A stretch of DNA of 64,000 nt from an uncultured Bacilli bacterium (GCA_934168245.1 CAKPMY010000002.1:62001-126000), one strand, 5' to 3'; counted from the first letter of the stretch, positions 37,412-46,576 are shown. The notes: generated by a model not told the origin, from the letters alone. Translations and numbers: made by a program.

Positions 37412-38020
37412 ATGTATCAATTACCAATATTACCTTATGCTTTCCAAGACTTTGAACCATTTATCGATACTCATACCATGGGTCTTCACTATCACAAACA
37501 CCAACAAACCTACCTAAACAATCTAAATAACCTACTAATGCAAAATAACTATCCATACAACTATAAAGAAGAAGAACTAATAAATCATATCAACAACTTT
37601 CCAAAATCCGATCAAGAAGACATCCTCTTTAATCTTGGCGGTGTAATAAACCATAATCTATACTGGAAAAGTATAAAACCAAAAAATAATCAATTACCAA
37701 CTGCTGCCCTAAAAAACCAACTCGAAAGACAATATAAAACTTACGATAACTTCTTACAAAATCTAAAAGACCAAGCCCTAAAAGTAAAAGGTTCTGGCTA
37801 TACCTTCCTAGTAATTGGTAACGACCACAATCTAGAAATTCTAAATACTAAAAATCAAGATTCCCCATATCTCTATGGCTACACTCCTATTCTAGCAATC
37901 GATCTCTGGGAACATGCCTATTACTTAAACTATGAAAATGAACGTTCTAGATACTTAGATAATCTTCTAAAACTTCTAGACTTCACTTATGCTAATGAAA
38001 TCTATAACAAAAGACAATAA
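37412..38020 (+). CDS. Fe/Mn superoxide dismutase family protein
   Basis: 202 residues from the ATG at 37412, preceded by AAAGGAGAATTT; the open frame from 37382 would place that site inside the gene. Metal ligands align as H26 (MGLHYHKH), H81 (GGVINHNLYW), D164 and H168 (DLWEHAYYL). NQDSP near residue 148 fits the Mn-type second-shell Gln. The usual active-site GSGWAWLV is GSGYTFLV here, so two conserved Trp are replaced by Tyr and Phe. A plus-strand gene among minus-strand neighbours. It should detoxify superoxide in the cytoplasm, though the altered pocket leaves some doubt. Confidence 0.85.
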   Translation: MYQLPILPYAFQDFEPFIDTHTMGLHYHKHQQTYLNNLNNLLMQNNYPYNYKEEELINHINNFPKSDQEDILFNLGGVINHNLYWKSIKPKNNQLPTAALKNQLERQYKTYDNFLQNLKDQALKVKGSGYTFLVIGNDHNLEILNTKNQDSPYLYGYTPILAIDLWEHAYYLNYENERSRYLDNLLKLLDFTYANEIYNKRQ

Positions 38021-38047
38021 CGATTAACTATATCATTATTGTCTTTT
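38013..38047 (+). terminator. Terminator of the superoxide dismutase gene
   Basis: GACAATAA...TTATTGTC, 8 bp including the stop codon, then TTTTTATT. Confidence 0.75.
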
Positions 38048-38077
38048 TATTATTCCCTACCAAACTACTAACAAAAC

Positions 38078-38668
38078 TTATTCATCCTTAACAAATCTTT
38101 CTAGTAACTTTCGACTTCCTTCATCATACTCAAGCATTCTCTCTGGATGCCATTGTACTCCTACTTGAAACACATCATTATCCCCTTCTACTGCTTCAAT
38201 TAATAAATCATCACTATAACCAACCACTCTAAATAAACAACTCTTACTAACAGTTTGTAAATGATGTGAATTAACCATGATCCTAGAACTACCAAATATA
38301 CTCTTTAATATCCCATCACTTAAAGTAACTCCATGTACATATCCTTCATCCTTCTTATGACTATCATTTCCAATAGAAATTAGTCCAAGAGAACTACCAT
38401 ATAAACACATTGATTGCATTCCTTGACAAATACCAAGTAACTTCAACTTATTCTCTAAAGCATATGAAATCAAATAAAAATCAATCGGACCAACATCATC
38501 TCCACCCGTAAGTAAAATACCATCTACTTTACTCACCTTCCTATCAATTTCATCTCTTGAATCATTATCATTAATTAAAATGACTTTTCCACCAAATTTC
38601 TCTATTCCCTTAACATAATACTCATTAGCAACATCCGAGTTTTCTCTTCTAATTAAAACACCTATCAT
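38078..38668 (-). CDS. Class I glutamine amidotransferase / gamma-glutamyl hydrolase (peptidase C26)
   Basis: 196 residues. The triad is visible: Cys in LLGICQGMQSM, and His and Glu in QVGVQWHPERM. ILLTGGDDVGPIDFY gives the oxyanion region. It is closest in style to PuuD-type gamma-glutamyl-GABA hydrolases, here short. The N-terminal MIGVLIRR fits the family start, so ATG 38668 is probably right although no ribosome site precedes it: the T tract of the ddl terminator comes directly before. The substrate is unknown. Confidence 0.78.
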   Translation of the reverse strand: MIGVLIRRENSDVANEYYVKGIEKFGGKVILINDNDSRDEIDRKVSKVDGILLTGGDDVGPIDFYLISYALENKLKLLGICQGMQSMCLYGSSLGLISIGNDSHKKDEGYVHGVTLSDGILKSIFGSSRIMVNSHHLQTVSKSCLFRVVGYSDDLLIEAVEGDNDVFQVGVQWHPERMLEYDEGSRKLLERFVKDE

Positions 38669-38671
38669 AAC

Positions 38672-38696
38672 AAAAAAGAAAAGTTATCTTAACTTT
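38672..38696 (-). terminator. Terminator overlapping the end of ddl
   Basis: Minus-strand AAAGTTA-AGA-TAACTTT then TCTTTTTT. It lies between ddl and the amidotransferase gene start. Confidence 0.75.
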
Positions 38697-39904
38697 CCTT
38701 TAACTCCTTTCATACCTTTAACTCCACCATTAGCAGCAAATCCTTGTAAAATATTAGAATCAAACGAATGAGTCTTACTAATTCTCTTCTTATACTCTTT
38801 AATTCCAATATTAATCATTTCATCTAACATACTAGTAAAGTCAACTCCTTTAGCCTCCCATAAGTAGAAAGCTAAACTTCCAGGAATAGAATTAATCTCA
38901 TTTATATATACTTTCTTTGCCTTATCATCTATTAAAAAGTCAATTCTAGAGTTTCCCGCAGATCCTAAAGCCTTAAATGCTCTAACTGCCACATCTTCTA
39001 CTTCTTTTCTCATCTTCTCACTAATATCAGCAGGTAACTTTCTATTAGTAGAAGCCATACCCTTAGAAGTCTTAACTGCTCCTTTTCCTTTTAACTTACC
39101 ATTCTTACCTCCACCAATATATTTATCAGTATAAGTTAAGAATTTATTACCAGATAATACCTCTTCAATTTCACTAACTTTTTGATGTTCAAAATTACCC
39201 ATAACAGCAATATTAACTTCTACTAAGTTTTTAACAACTTCTTCTACTACAATCTTTGAATCATATTGAATAGCCTCATCTATTCCTTCAATTAAACTAG
39301 CCTCATCTTCACATACACTAATACCAACAGAAGATCCTGTAGTAGCCGGTTTAACTATAACTGGATATTTAAGTTTAGCAATTTTCTTAATAACTTCCTC
39401 TTTATCATGTTTATAATCTATATCATAAAACCATACATAATCAGTCATTGGAAGTCCAGCACTAGCCCATACATCCTTCATAAAAGCCTTATCTTGTCCC
39501 ACAACTGCTGCATATACATTAGGTCCAACAAATGGAATACCTATAGTTTGTAAATATCCTTGTAATACTCCATCCTCAACATTAGTACCATGTACTATTG
39601 GAAATGCAATATCAATCTCTTTAACTATAGTTCTAGGAAATTTCTTTTTTTGTAATACATAAGCCCCATTCTTATAATATAAAACTACATTCTTTGCATA
39701 CTTTTTAATCAAAGACAAATCTTGATATACATCAATATCCTTTAACATATCCCCTGTATACCATTCTCTATCTTTAGTAACATAAATTGGAATAACTTCA
39801 TATTTTTCTTGATCCATTTTATTCATGGCTTGAATCGCTGAAATAATACTTACCTCATGTTCAACTGTTTCTCCCCCAAAAATAACACCAACTTTAATTC
39901 TCAT
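38684..39904 (-). CDS. ddl: D-alanine--D-alanine ligase
   Basis: 406 residues; joins two D-Ala with ATP for peptidoglycan precursor synthesis. The N-terminal VGVIFGGETVEHEVSIISA is the family signature. The ATP-grasp part shows VIVKPATTGSSVGISV and SRIDFLIDDKAKKVYINEINSIPGS. It is ~45 residues longer than typical Ddl: an insert rich in Lys/Gly (YIGGGKNGKLKGKGAVKTSKGM, abbreviated) lies in the centre, and a Gly/Lys-rich tail follows. The gene follows murF by 14 bp on the same strand, giving a wall-precursor unit. Confidence 0.92.
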   Translation of the reverse strand: MRIKVGVIFGGETVEHEVSIISAIQAMNKMDQEKYEVIPIYVTKDREWYTGDMLKDIDVYQDLSLIKKYAKNVVLYYKNGAYVLQKKKFPRTIVKEIDIAFPIVHGTNVEDGVLQGYLQTIGIPFVGPNVYAAVVGQDKAFMKDVWASAGLPMTDYVWFYDIDYKHDKEEVIKKIAKLKYPVIVKPATTGSSVGISVCEDEASLIEGIDEAIQYDSKIVVEEVVKNLVEVNIAVMGNFEHQKVSEIEEVLSGNKFLTYTDKYIGGGKNGKLKGKGAVKTSKGMASTNRKLPADISEKMRKEVEDVAVRAFKALGSAGNSRIDFLIDDKAKKVYINEINSIPGSLAFYLWEAKGVDFTSMLDEMINIGIKEYKKRISKTHSFDSNILQGFAANGGVKGMKGVKGKLR

Positions 39905-39918
39905 TTTTAAAAATCCTC

Positions 39919-41532
39919 CTACTCATTATATGTATCAGGCAAATCATTTTCAAACAATGCAAATATATCTTGCTTGCCATTATATATACTATTAATAAAA
40001 GCATACGCTTCTCTAACATCATTAAATACTATTATTTTATCTTTGTCAAATCCTTGCATTAATAATCCTTCATATATTGGTTTAGTTCTTTTCTCTCCAA
40101 TAAGTATGGCATAATCAGCAACAAATGCAATTTCTTCTCCAAACTGCTTATTATAAAATTCTTCCTTCTCCCCAAGTTCTACCATTCCTGGAGTAACAAC
40201 TATTTTTATACCTTTCATCATTTCTAAAACACGACAAGCATTCTTTGCTCCAATCGGATTAGAATTATAAGCATCATCTATTTGATAAAAATTACCAATC
40301 TTCTTAAGTTCCAATCTATGCTCTATTGGTCTAATCAACTTAACAGCCTCAACTAACTCATCTAATGAAATACCAAATTCCATTCCACAAGCAATACCAG
40401 CTAGAATATTATAAACATTATGTTCTCCAAGTAACTTAGTCTCAAAATGATATGTATTTTTATCTTTCTTAAATGTAACATCAAAATTAGTACCTTTATA
40501 AGTATATTCTATATTAACAGCCTTAACATCTGCATCACTATTATTAATACCAATCCAAATAGTTTTAACTTTATTTTTCAATTTATAACTAACTTGTTTA
40601 GGATCATCAGCATTAAGTATCGCAAATCCATCACTAGGTAATGACTCAATCAACTCAAACTTAGCCTTAACAATATTCTCTTCACTTCCAAACGACTCTA
40701 AATGTGCCGTTCCAATAGTTGTAAGAATACCATACTTTGGTTTAACAAAATCACAAAGTGCTTTTATTTCTCCTCTAACATAAGCTCCCATCTCTGCTAT
40801 AAAAACATCAGTAAATATATCTAAATGATTATTAATAGCCATCATTAATCCATAATCAGTATTTAAATTCTTGGGAGTTGCAAAAGCATTATACTTAACA
40901 TTTAAAATATCACTCAATATATTCTTAGAACTAGTCTTACCATAACTACCAGTAATACCAATTACCTTTAAATTATTCATAGATCTAAGTCTACGTTTAG
41001 CCTTATTTTTATAATAGAAATATACTAATTTTTCTATTGGCTTATTAATAATATTAGCAATAAATACAACTAAAGTATTCAAATACATCATAACAGATAT
41101 AACAAGAACCATTTTCCAAGTAAGTACTACATCATTAATATTTAATCCTAAAATAACTACTGGTATTAAATATAAAACACTACTCGTAAAAATAAGTCTC
41201 TTAATTCTCTTTGTAACAACTAACGGTTTCTTATTCTGATCTGTATCTATTCTCTTCTTCCATTTCATACCTAAGTATAAATTCAACAATATAACAACAA
41301 CACTAACTATAACTGCTGAATATTTTATATCATAAAGTACCAAACTTTCTACTAACAAAATACCTATAATTACTAAATCTAAATCTAAAAACTGATTCTT
41401 ATTTTTTACTAGCCATTTTAAATATCTATTATTTTCATTATAAAGATTTTGTTGAATCATATGTAATGTTCTTTTCATCTTATAAAATAATAAAAATAGA
41501 AATGACAAAAGTAACAATATTTTTATAACCAT
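39919..41532 (-). CDS. murF: MurF-type ligase with N-terminal membrane domain
   Basis: 537 residues. The first ~180 form several membrane helices (from MVIKILLLLSFLFLLF to VVFIANIIN) in place of the usual UDP-binding domain. The Mur ligase ATPase core follows with GITGSYGKTSSKNIL, and GAYVRGEIKAL, LNADDPK and the C-terminal DAYNSNPIGA and VTPGMVELGEKEE, which point to MurF rather than MurC/D/E. MurF adds D-Ala-D-Ala to UDP-MurNAc-tripeptide, and adjacency to ddl supports it. Anchoring would keep the step at the membrane. The start follows GGAGGTTAGATT. Confidence 0.82.
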   Translation of the reverse strand: MVIKILLLLSFLFLLFYKMKRTLHMIQQNLYNENNRYLKWLVKNKNQFLDLDLVIIGILLVESLVLYDIKYSAVIVSVVVILLNLYLGMKWKKRIDTDQNKKPLVVTKRIKRLIFTSSVLYLIPVVILGLNINDVVLTWKMVLVISVMMYLNTLVVFIANIINKPIEKLVYFYYKNKAKRRLRSMNNLKVIGITGSYGKTSSKNILSDILNVKYNAFATPKNLNTDYGLMMAINNHLDIFTDVFIAEMGAYVRGEIKALCDFVKPKYGILTTIGTAHLESFGSEENIVKAKFELIESLPSDGFAILNADDPKQVSYKLKNKVKTIWIGINNSDADVKAVNIEYTYKGTNFDVTFKKDKNTYHFETKLLGEHNVYNILAGIACGMEFGISLDELVEAVKLIRPIEHRLELKKIGNFYQIDDAYNSNPIGAKNACRVLEMMKGIKIVVTPGMVELGEKEEFYNKQFGEEIAFVADYAILIGEKRTKPIYEGLLMQGFDKDKIIVFNDVREAYAFINSIYNGKQDIFALFENDLPDTYNE

Positions 41533-41535
41533 AAT

Positions 41536-42261
41536 CTAACCTCCTAAAAAACTATTTAATATATTAACAACTTGTCCTAAATTCTCTAAATAAGCATAAT
41601 GTGTCCCCGGCAATACTATAAGTGCCGCATCTATCATTATTTTTTCTAATTCTTGTGCTTCCTGCACTGGCACAGCCTCATCATGCTCCCCCCATATTAA
41701 TAACGTTGGCTCCTCTATTCTTCTCGCGAACCCTGCTAAATCTTCATTAACTACATTTACTAATGTCTGTCTCATTATTGGACTAGCCATTCTATAATCA
41801 GGAGAACCAATATATTGCTTCATAAACTCTCCTAATTTATCCATTCCTGGTAATTTTTTTATTGCTTTCAAAATTTTAACTGATAATGATAAGTTTTCTT
41901 TTTCTTTCATACAAGGACTGCCAAACAAAACTAATTTTTCTATAGGATTATCCGCCGAAAAGTATATTGCTACCCTTCCTCCAAAAGAATGACCTATAAC
42001 AGTTGGCTTTTTAATATCTAATTTGTCTACCAATTTTTCTACCAAAACTGCATAATCTTTCACAGTCCAAGCCCGATCTGGTTCATCACTTTCTCCAAAG
42101 CCTGGAAAATCAATAATTGTAATTCTATGATTACTACATAAATTATCACCCAACGGCTTCATCATCTGAATATTTTGACCCCATCCATGTAAAAGTAAAA
42201 CATCTTTGCCTTCACCATATTGTATGTAATTAACACTTATATTGCCTATTTTAATTTTCAT
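41536..42261 (-). CDS. Alpha/beta-hydrolase
   Basis: 241 residues. The oxyanion region is VLLLHGWGQN and the nucleophile elbow GHSFGGR contains Ser. Late Asp and His appear in LLIWGEHDEAVP and PGTHYAYLE. It is in the wall-gene run just upstream of murF and shares its ribosome-site region (FLGG-stop). The substrate is unknown; such enzymes include esterases, lipases and non-heme peroxidases. Confidence 0.82.
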   Translation of the reverse strand: MKIKIGNISVNYIQYGEGKDVLLLHGWGQNIQMMKPLGDNLCSNHRITIIDFPGFGESDEPDRAWTVKDYAVLVEKLVDKLDIKKPTVIGHSFGGRVAIYFSADNPIEKLVLFGSPCMKEKENLSLSVKILKAIKKLPGMDKLGEFMKQYIGSPDYRMASPIMRQTLVNVVNEDLAGFARRIEEPTLLIWGEHDEAVPVQEAQELEKIMIDAALIVLPGTHYAYLENLGQVVNILNSFLGG

Positions 42262-42341
42262 GCTTCCATCACCTATACAAAAATTATATCATAAATAGTA
42301 CTATACAATAGAAAAAATCAACATTTCAGAGTAAAATACTG

Positions 42342-42369
42342 TAAAAAAAAAAGCGAATTATTTTTCACT
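42342..42369 (-). terminator. Terminator of the 203-residue gene
   Basis: Minus-strand AGTGAA-AAATAA-TTCGCT with one wobble, then a long T run; overlaps the end of the gene. Confidence 0.75.
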
Positions 42370-42969
42370 CTTTTTATAAACCTTTTCTTTTTCAGTTGTA
42401 AGAGAAACCATACCTTCTGCTTTTTCTCCATTTAAAATTTTTGTCTTAACATCATTAAAACTACTAATTCCTTCTAATTCAAAACCAATTTTATTTAAAC
42501 CAATAACAAAATCACTAAAATTAGTAATAAATAAATGACCATCAAGTACTTCTGTGCCCTTATCTCTTGCTATAACAGAGAAAGGTTTAGTGCCATTTTC
42601 TTCTCCTCCAACACTATAATGACCAGATATATTATCGATTATAACAGAAACCTTATCATCATAAATACTAGGCTCTCCTATGAAATAACCTTCTTCATTA
42701 AGTGAATCAACATCCGCAAAAATACTGAAGTTTAATCCTAAATTAATATCTTCAATTACTCTACCATTATTATTTAGTTTTTCAATAACATCTCCAAACG
42801 TTTCTACAACATCAACTGAAACATCATCATTATGTCTAAATAAAAATGCTTCTGTATAAGAATCCCAAACTGGGCCATCTTCAAAAGTAAATAAAGTATA
42901 TTTTTTTCCTCTTTCTGTTATCTCTTTAAAAGTAAGTAAACTGTTTTTATCGCAAATTCCTTTTTTCAT
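42358..42969 (-). CDS. Hypothetical protein
   Basis: 203 residues, no signal or membrane helix, not recognised. Mixed alpha/beta, acidic centre with many Asp/Glu/Asn (DDVSVDVVETFGDVIEKLNNNGR; abbreviated), and a Lys/Glu-rich tail. Start ATG at 42969 after GGAGATAGATAAAT. A strong promoter and a hairpin leader precede it (43023-43093). Confidence 0.6.
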   Translation of the reverse strand: MKKGICDKNSLLTFKEITERGKKYTLFTFEDGPVWDSYTEAFLFRHNDDVSVDVVETFGDVIEKLNNNGRVIEDINLGLNFSIFADVDSLNEEGYFIGEPSIYDDKVSVIIDNISGHYSVGGEENGTKPFSVIARDKGTEVLDGHLFITNFSDFVIGLNKIGFELEGISSFNDVKTKILNGEKAEGMVSLTTEKEKVYKKSEK

Positions 42970-43022
42970 ATTTATCTATCTCCTTTTTATCTAAAATTCA
43001 TAACAAAAATATATGTACATCT

Positions 43023-43059
43023 AAACTTTTTTAGAACATAATTCGTACTAAAAAAGGTT
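43023..43059 (-). promoter_or_regulatory. Hairpin at the 5' end of the leader for the 203-residue gene
   Basis: Minus-strand AACCTTTTTTAG pairs with CTAAAAAAGTTT (11 of 12 positions) immediately after the predicted transcription start. No T run follows, so it is not a terminator. It may stabilise the mRNA or bind a regulator. Confidence 0.5.
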
Positions 43060-43064
43060 CTCAT

Positions 43065-43093
43065 ATTATATCACAAATAAATAGAAAGTGCAA
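43065..43093 (-). promoter_or_regulatory. Promoter of the 203-residue gene
   Basis: Minus-strand TTGCAC (43088-43093), 17-bp spacer, TATAAT (43065-43070). Transcription starts about 100 bases upstream of the gene. The remaining ~110 bases to 43201 hold nothing I recognise. Confidence 0.7.
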
Positions 43094-43201
43094 GTTACCA
43101 GTAAAAACAATTTCAAAGAAAAATCCAATAAAAAAGAGCCCAGCATTTCACTGTCTCTAAACTAATTCTAACTTCACTATCTAGTCACTTTAAAATTCCA
43201 C

Positions 43202-44317
43202 TTATTTTAATAAATTATCAAAAAATTGTACTCTTTCAGTAGAACCATTACTCTTAACTGCCGTATTTTTCTTCAAAGTCGTAACAAAGTTAATAATCGT
43301 AGTTAAATCATCTGCTGAAGCATAAGCTCCTTCACTTCCAAAAATACCAGTTCCATCTGCCAAGTATAAAACATGATAGTTATTACCATTAAATATTCCA
43401 TCAAGCAACACATACTCAACACCATTTTTCTTATCTTTCTTAGCCTCTATATCTGAAAACCCAGCATTTTCTAACTTTACTTTCATTGTATACATATTAG
43501 CCTTAACTTCTGCAAAACCAATATCAGCATTACTCATAATACAAGCAAGGGAATCTTGTGAATCTTTTATTAAAACAGACTCATAATCATTCAAATTATA
43601 TTCCATTCCTGATACAAAACTCCATCCCTTAGGAACTTTACCTGTTCTACCATTTACCGTAACATCAGAAGTATCAGTAGCAACAACACCTGGATCATCT
43701 TTACTAGGACTAGCACTCTTCTTATCTCCAGATGTCATAAGATAACAAACCCCAACCGTAATAATTGCAATAACAACTACAAATCCCAAAGTTATTAAAT
43801 TACTAGACTTAGTAATCTTTACAATAGATGCTGCATTGTTCTTATTAGATAAATCTGTAGCATCCATAGAAATAGTCGAATTATTAGGAACAGTATTGTT
43901 ACCATTACCATTCATATTGTTATTATTCATATTATTAGGAACAGTATTGTTATTTACCATACCGTTATTATTAATCACACCATTATTACTTGGCACAATA
44001 TTCATAATAGTAGAATTATCACCAACTCCATTATTCGCCATAACAGGAGTAGAAGAATTATTACTAATGTCACTTATATTACTATTTGTATCATTACTAT
44101 TATTTACATTTGTAGCAACCATACTAGAATTAGCACTATCAACACTTGTTGACACATCAGTCAAAATCTCTGTAGTATCATCAGCAACCGAAATATTATT
44201 AATTATTGCCTCTTGATTACTAGGAGTAACCGCAACAGTATTATCAAACCTAGTTCCACAATTAGAACAAAATAAACTTCCATTATCAACAGGACTATTA
44301 CACTTTGGACAATTCAT
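43202..44317 (-). CDS. Zinc-ribbon membrane protein with Asn-rich linker
   Basis: 371 residues from the ATG at 44317 (AGGAGGGCTTTTA upstream). The N-terminus MNCPKCNSPVDNGSLFCSNCG is a four-Cys zinc ribbon in the cytoplasm. A long Asn/Ser/Thr-rich disordered stretch (about 35-165) follows, then one transmembrane helix (LITLGFVVVIAIITVGVCYL) and an extracytoplasmic domain of ~170 residues (TGKVPKGWSFVSGMEYN ...). It is a topology seen in many Bacillota sensor or stress proteins. The function of the outer domain is unknown. Confidence 0.65.
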   Translation of the reverse strand: MNCPKCNSPVDNGSLFCSNCGTRFDNTVAVTPSNQEAIINNISVADDTTEILTDVSTSVDSANSSMVATNVNNSNDTNSNISDISNNSSTPVMANNGVGDNSTIMNIVPSNNGVINNNGMVNNNTVPNNMNNNNMNGNGNNTVPNNSTISMDATDLSNKNNAASIVKITKSSNLITLGFVVVIAIITVGVCYLMTSGDKKSASPSKDDPGVVATDTSDVTVNGRTGKVPKGWSFVSGMEYNLNDYESVLIKDSQDSLACIMSNADIGFAEVKANMYTMKVKLENAGFSDIEAKKDKKNGVEYVLLDGIFNGNNYHVLYLADGTGIFGSEGAYASADDLTTIINFVTTLKKNTAVKSNGSTERVQFFDNLLK

Positions 44318-44413
44318 TAAAAGCCCTCCTTTATTATACATAAATTATAGCAATATAAAAGAATAAAATCAATATTTTATTCCTGACACATCATTATCAA
44401 ATTACTCATAAAA

Positions 44414-44917
44414 TCACTTAACTTTTACAAAAGAATTAATAATCAAATCAAAATCATCATTAAACTCTTCTGCCCTATCTTTATCACAAATAAGCCTATA
44501 ACTAAAAACATTCTCCTCATTAAACTCAACAGCCGTAGTAATTTGTTTCTTGTCATTTTCATAAACACCCATACAAATATGATCTAAACAATTAAATGAT
44601 TCTCTCTTATAATCATCATCTACTAAACCATCCGATATAGAACTAGCCCTATTTTTATTATTATCAGAATCCATACCTTCTGTATTTTCTGTAACATCTA
44701 TTGTAATTTTCGTATTTCCTTCCTTCTCACTAATTGTATAACTCCCATTCTTCTTATTAACCTTAAATCCAGTACCATAATTAAATCCAAACTCCTCATC
44801 ACGATACTTCAAAAACTTCACTTTATTAAAAAATACAAAGTAAATAACAAATAATACTATAATTAAGGCTAAAAATATTCCTAACCATAAAATAATCTTC
44901 TTATACTTCTTATCCAT
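44414..44917 (-). CDS. Membrane-anchored hypothetical protein
   Basis: 167 residues from the ATG at 44917, which follows GAGGTTGATGTT. One N-terminal helix (IILWLGIFLALIIVLFVIYFVFF) anchors an outer domain with KYRDEEFGFNYGTGFKV and FNCLDHICMGVYENDK, carrying three Cys. Not recognised. It resembles the zinc-ribbon gene upstream in having a single helix plus a small outer domain. Confidence 0.6.
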   Translation of the reverse strand: MDKKYKKIILWLGIFLALIIVLFVIYFVFFNKVKFLKYRDEEFGFNYGTGFKVNKKNGSYTISEKEGNTKITIDVTENTEGMDSDNNKNRASSISDGLVDDDYKRESFNCLDHICMGVYENDKKQITTAVEFNEENVFSYRLICDKDRAEEFNDDFDLIINSFVKVK

Positions 44918-44994
44918 AACATCAACCTCAAAAAAATAATACCATAAAAACAAATAAATAGAAATATCTAAGAATAATATATACTGGTGATAAT

Positions 44995-45663
44995 ATGAAA
45001 ACTAAGCAGGTTATTTCTCTTTTCTTAATAATAAATATCATTTTCTTTACTCATATTCTAAATATAAATGCTTTCAAATCAAAAACAAATAATGAAGAAT
45101 ACAAAATATCAGCAATAGAAAAAAACTATAAAATCCAAGTTTACTATCCAATAACTAAGTATAAAAAATTAAATACTACCATTAACAAGCAAATCACGAA
45201 TTATATAAAAGAATTTAAAAACGATGTTAAAAACTCAACCATTCCTATAAATCAATACTACGATTTAATCATTTTATATGAAAAGTATGAATATTCCAAT
45301 TATTTGTCTTTTATTTTTAGAATTGAAGATTTTACTGGTGGGGCTCATCCCAATCATCGTATTTATACCGTTGTTTATAACAAAGAAACTAACAGTTTTG
45401 AAACTTTAGAAAATTTAATTATGAAAAATAAAGATACTTTAAATATCATCTCCGAAATAAGCAGAAATGAATTAAAAACTAACAAACGAATTACCGATAT
45501 TTCCATGTTATATGAAGGAACCAAGCCAATTAAAGAAAACTTTCAAAACTTTGTCTTTTCTAAAGATGGTATAATTTTCTTTTTTCCTCAATACCAAGTT
45601 GCTCCTTACAGTCAAGGCGAATTTAATGTAACAATTCCATATTCAAAATTACTCAATCAATGA
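44995..45663 (+). CDS. DUF3298 (RsiV/PdaC-like) secreted protein
   Basis: 222 residues with a signal peptide (MKTKQVISLFLIINIIFFTHILNINA; abbreviated). The mature part matches the DUF4163/DUF3298 pattern: YPITKYKKLNTTINKQI, the hallmark DFTGGAHPNHRIYTVVYN, and a C-terminal FFPQYQVAPYSQGEFNVTIPYSKL. In RsiV this domain binds lysozyme; in PdaC it accompanies a deacetylase. Here it is stand-alone, so an accessory wall-binding or inhibitor role is plausible. It ends in TGA. Confidence 0.8.
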   Translation: MKTKQVISLFLIINIIFFTHILNINAFKSKTNNEEYKISAIEKNYKIQVYYPITKYKKLNTTINKQITNYIKEFKNDVKNSTIPINQYYDLIILYEKYEYSNYLSFIFRIEDFTGGAHPNHRIYTVVYNKETNSFETLENLIMKNKDTLNIISEISRNELKTNKRITDISMLYEGTKPIKENFQNFVFSKDGIIFFFPQYQVAPYSQGEFNVTIPYSKLLNQ

Positions 45664-45705
45664 TATAATTATCTAAAAATAAAAGTAACAAAAGAGGTGT
45701 AAAAA

Positions 45706-46302
45706 ATGAATACAATAAAATGTCCTTATTGTAGCCATGAAAATTCAAATACAAACGATAAATGTGAACACTGCAACAAACAACTAATAATTGATGCGAA
45801 ACAGTCAAATATAGATTTATCAACAGCTAATAATCAAAATTATATCCATTATACAAAACAACTAATAGAAATAATTAGTGGTATAATATTCACTGTTATA
45901 GGTATAGTCGTTATTATTCCTACATCTAAAACTGTATTTAAAGCAACTGATACCATTAACATTATTGTTAGTGCATACTTTTCACTTATTGGTATTATAA
46001 TAGCAATCTATGGAATTTCAAGAGTAATCAAAGGAATCAAAAGAACCTTTGCCTATTACAATGGCAACCTAAATGTCGAAGAAAGAGAAGAAAATAGAAA
46101 TATTTTTGGAAAAGATGGAGAGTTTGCTACCACTATGCAGGCCGGTGCTTGGTATGCCTCATGGATTGGAATTACAATATTTCTTATCACAATGACCTAT
46201 GAAGATCCAGATTCTAGTTTTAACATAGTATTCTATATTATTATCATAATTTATTTTATTATAGCCGTTCGTAGAATAATCACAAGAAGAAAAAAGAAAT
46301 AA
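45706..46302 (+). CDS. Zinc-ribbon membrane protein (probably frameshifted)
   Basis: 198 residues. MNTIKCPYCSHENSNTNDKCEHC is a zinc ribbon. It is followed by two helices (LIEIISGIIFTVIGIVVII; AYFSLIGIIIAIYGIS), and two more near the end (ASWIGITIFLITMTY; IVFYIIIIIYFIIAV). It stops in RRIITRRKKK at an A-rich run. An ~90-codon open frame without a start follows in another frame and ends in a terminator, so the intact gene probably ran to 46576. Confidence 0.6.
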   Translation: MNTIKCPYCSHENSNTNDKCEHCNKQLIIDAKQSNIDLSTANNQNYIHYTKQLIEIISGIIFTVIGIVVIIPTSKTVFKATDTINIIVSAYFSLIGIIIAIYGISRVIKGIKRTFAYYNGNLNVEEREENRNIFGKDGEFATTMQAGAWYASWIGITIFLITMTYEDPDSSFNIVFYIIIIIYFIIAVRRIITRRKKK

Positions 46303-46576
46303 TCCTGACCTACCCAACATAATTAAAAATAACTCTAATAATGTTGAAAATTCAATAACTAATACTGAAAACATAAACAATGAAACCGATTTAACTAATT
46401 TAGTATCTCAAGGTAAATTATATTACCCTGCTTTACCGGCTGACTTAGAGGAAAGATTAAAACCTCTATCTCAAACAGTATCAACTCAAATCATTGAAAA
46501 CTGGCAAGAAAAAGATAAGAAATCAGCTCAAATATTTACAGTCCGTAGCGAAAAAGATACAAATAAGCAAATGTAA
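46303..46576 (+). pseudogene. Out-of-frame C-terminal remainder of the zinc-ribbon gene
   Basis: Reading from about 46298 in the +1 frame gives NNPDLPNIIKNNSNNVENS and on to VSTQIIENWQEKDKKSAQIF and TNKQM-stop at 46574-46576, with no start codon. The stop falls inside the 5' arm of the terminator at 46569-46598. A single extra base in the six-A run at 46290-46295 would account for the split. Confidence 0.6.

Noticed and set aside
38078..41532. A MurT/GatD pair (Mur ligase with neighbouring amidotransferase)
   Set aside because: The ligase has MurF-type C-terminal motifs and no visible DUF1727 zinc region, the amidotransferase is of the C26 gamma-glutamyl type, and ddl with a terminator lies between them.
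46285..46300. Programmed -1 frameshift at A_AAA_AAG
   Set aside because: A heptamer is present, but a -1 shift leads to a stop after eight codons; the downstream open frame needs a +1 change, so an indel is the better reading.
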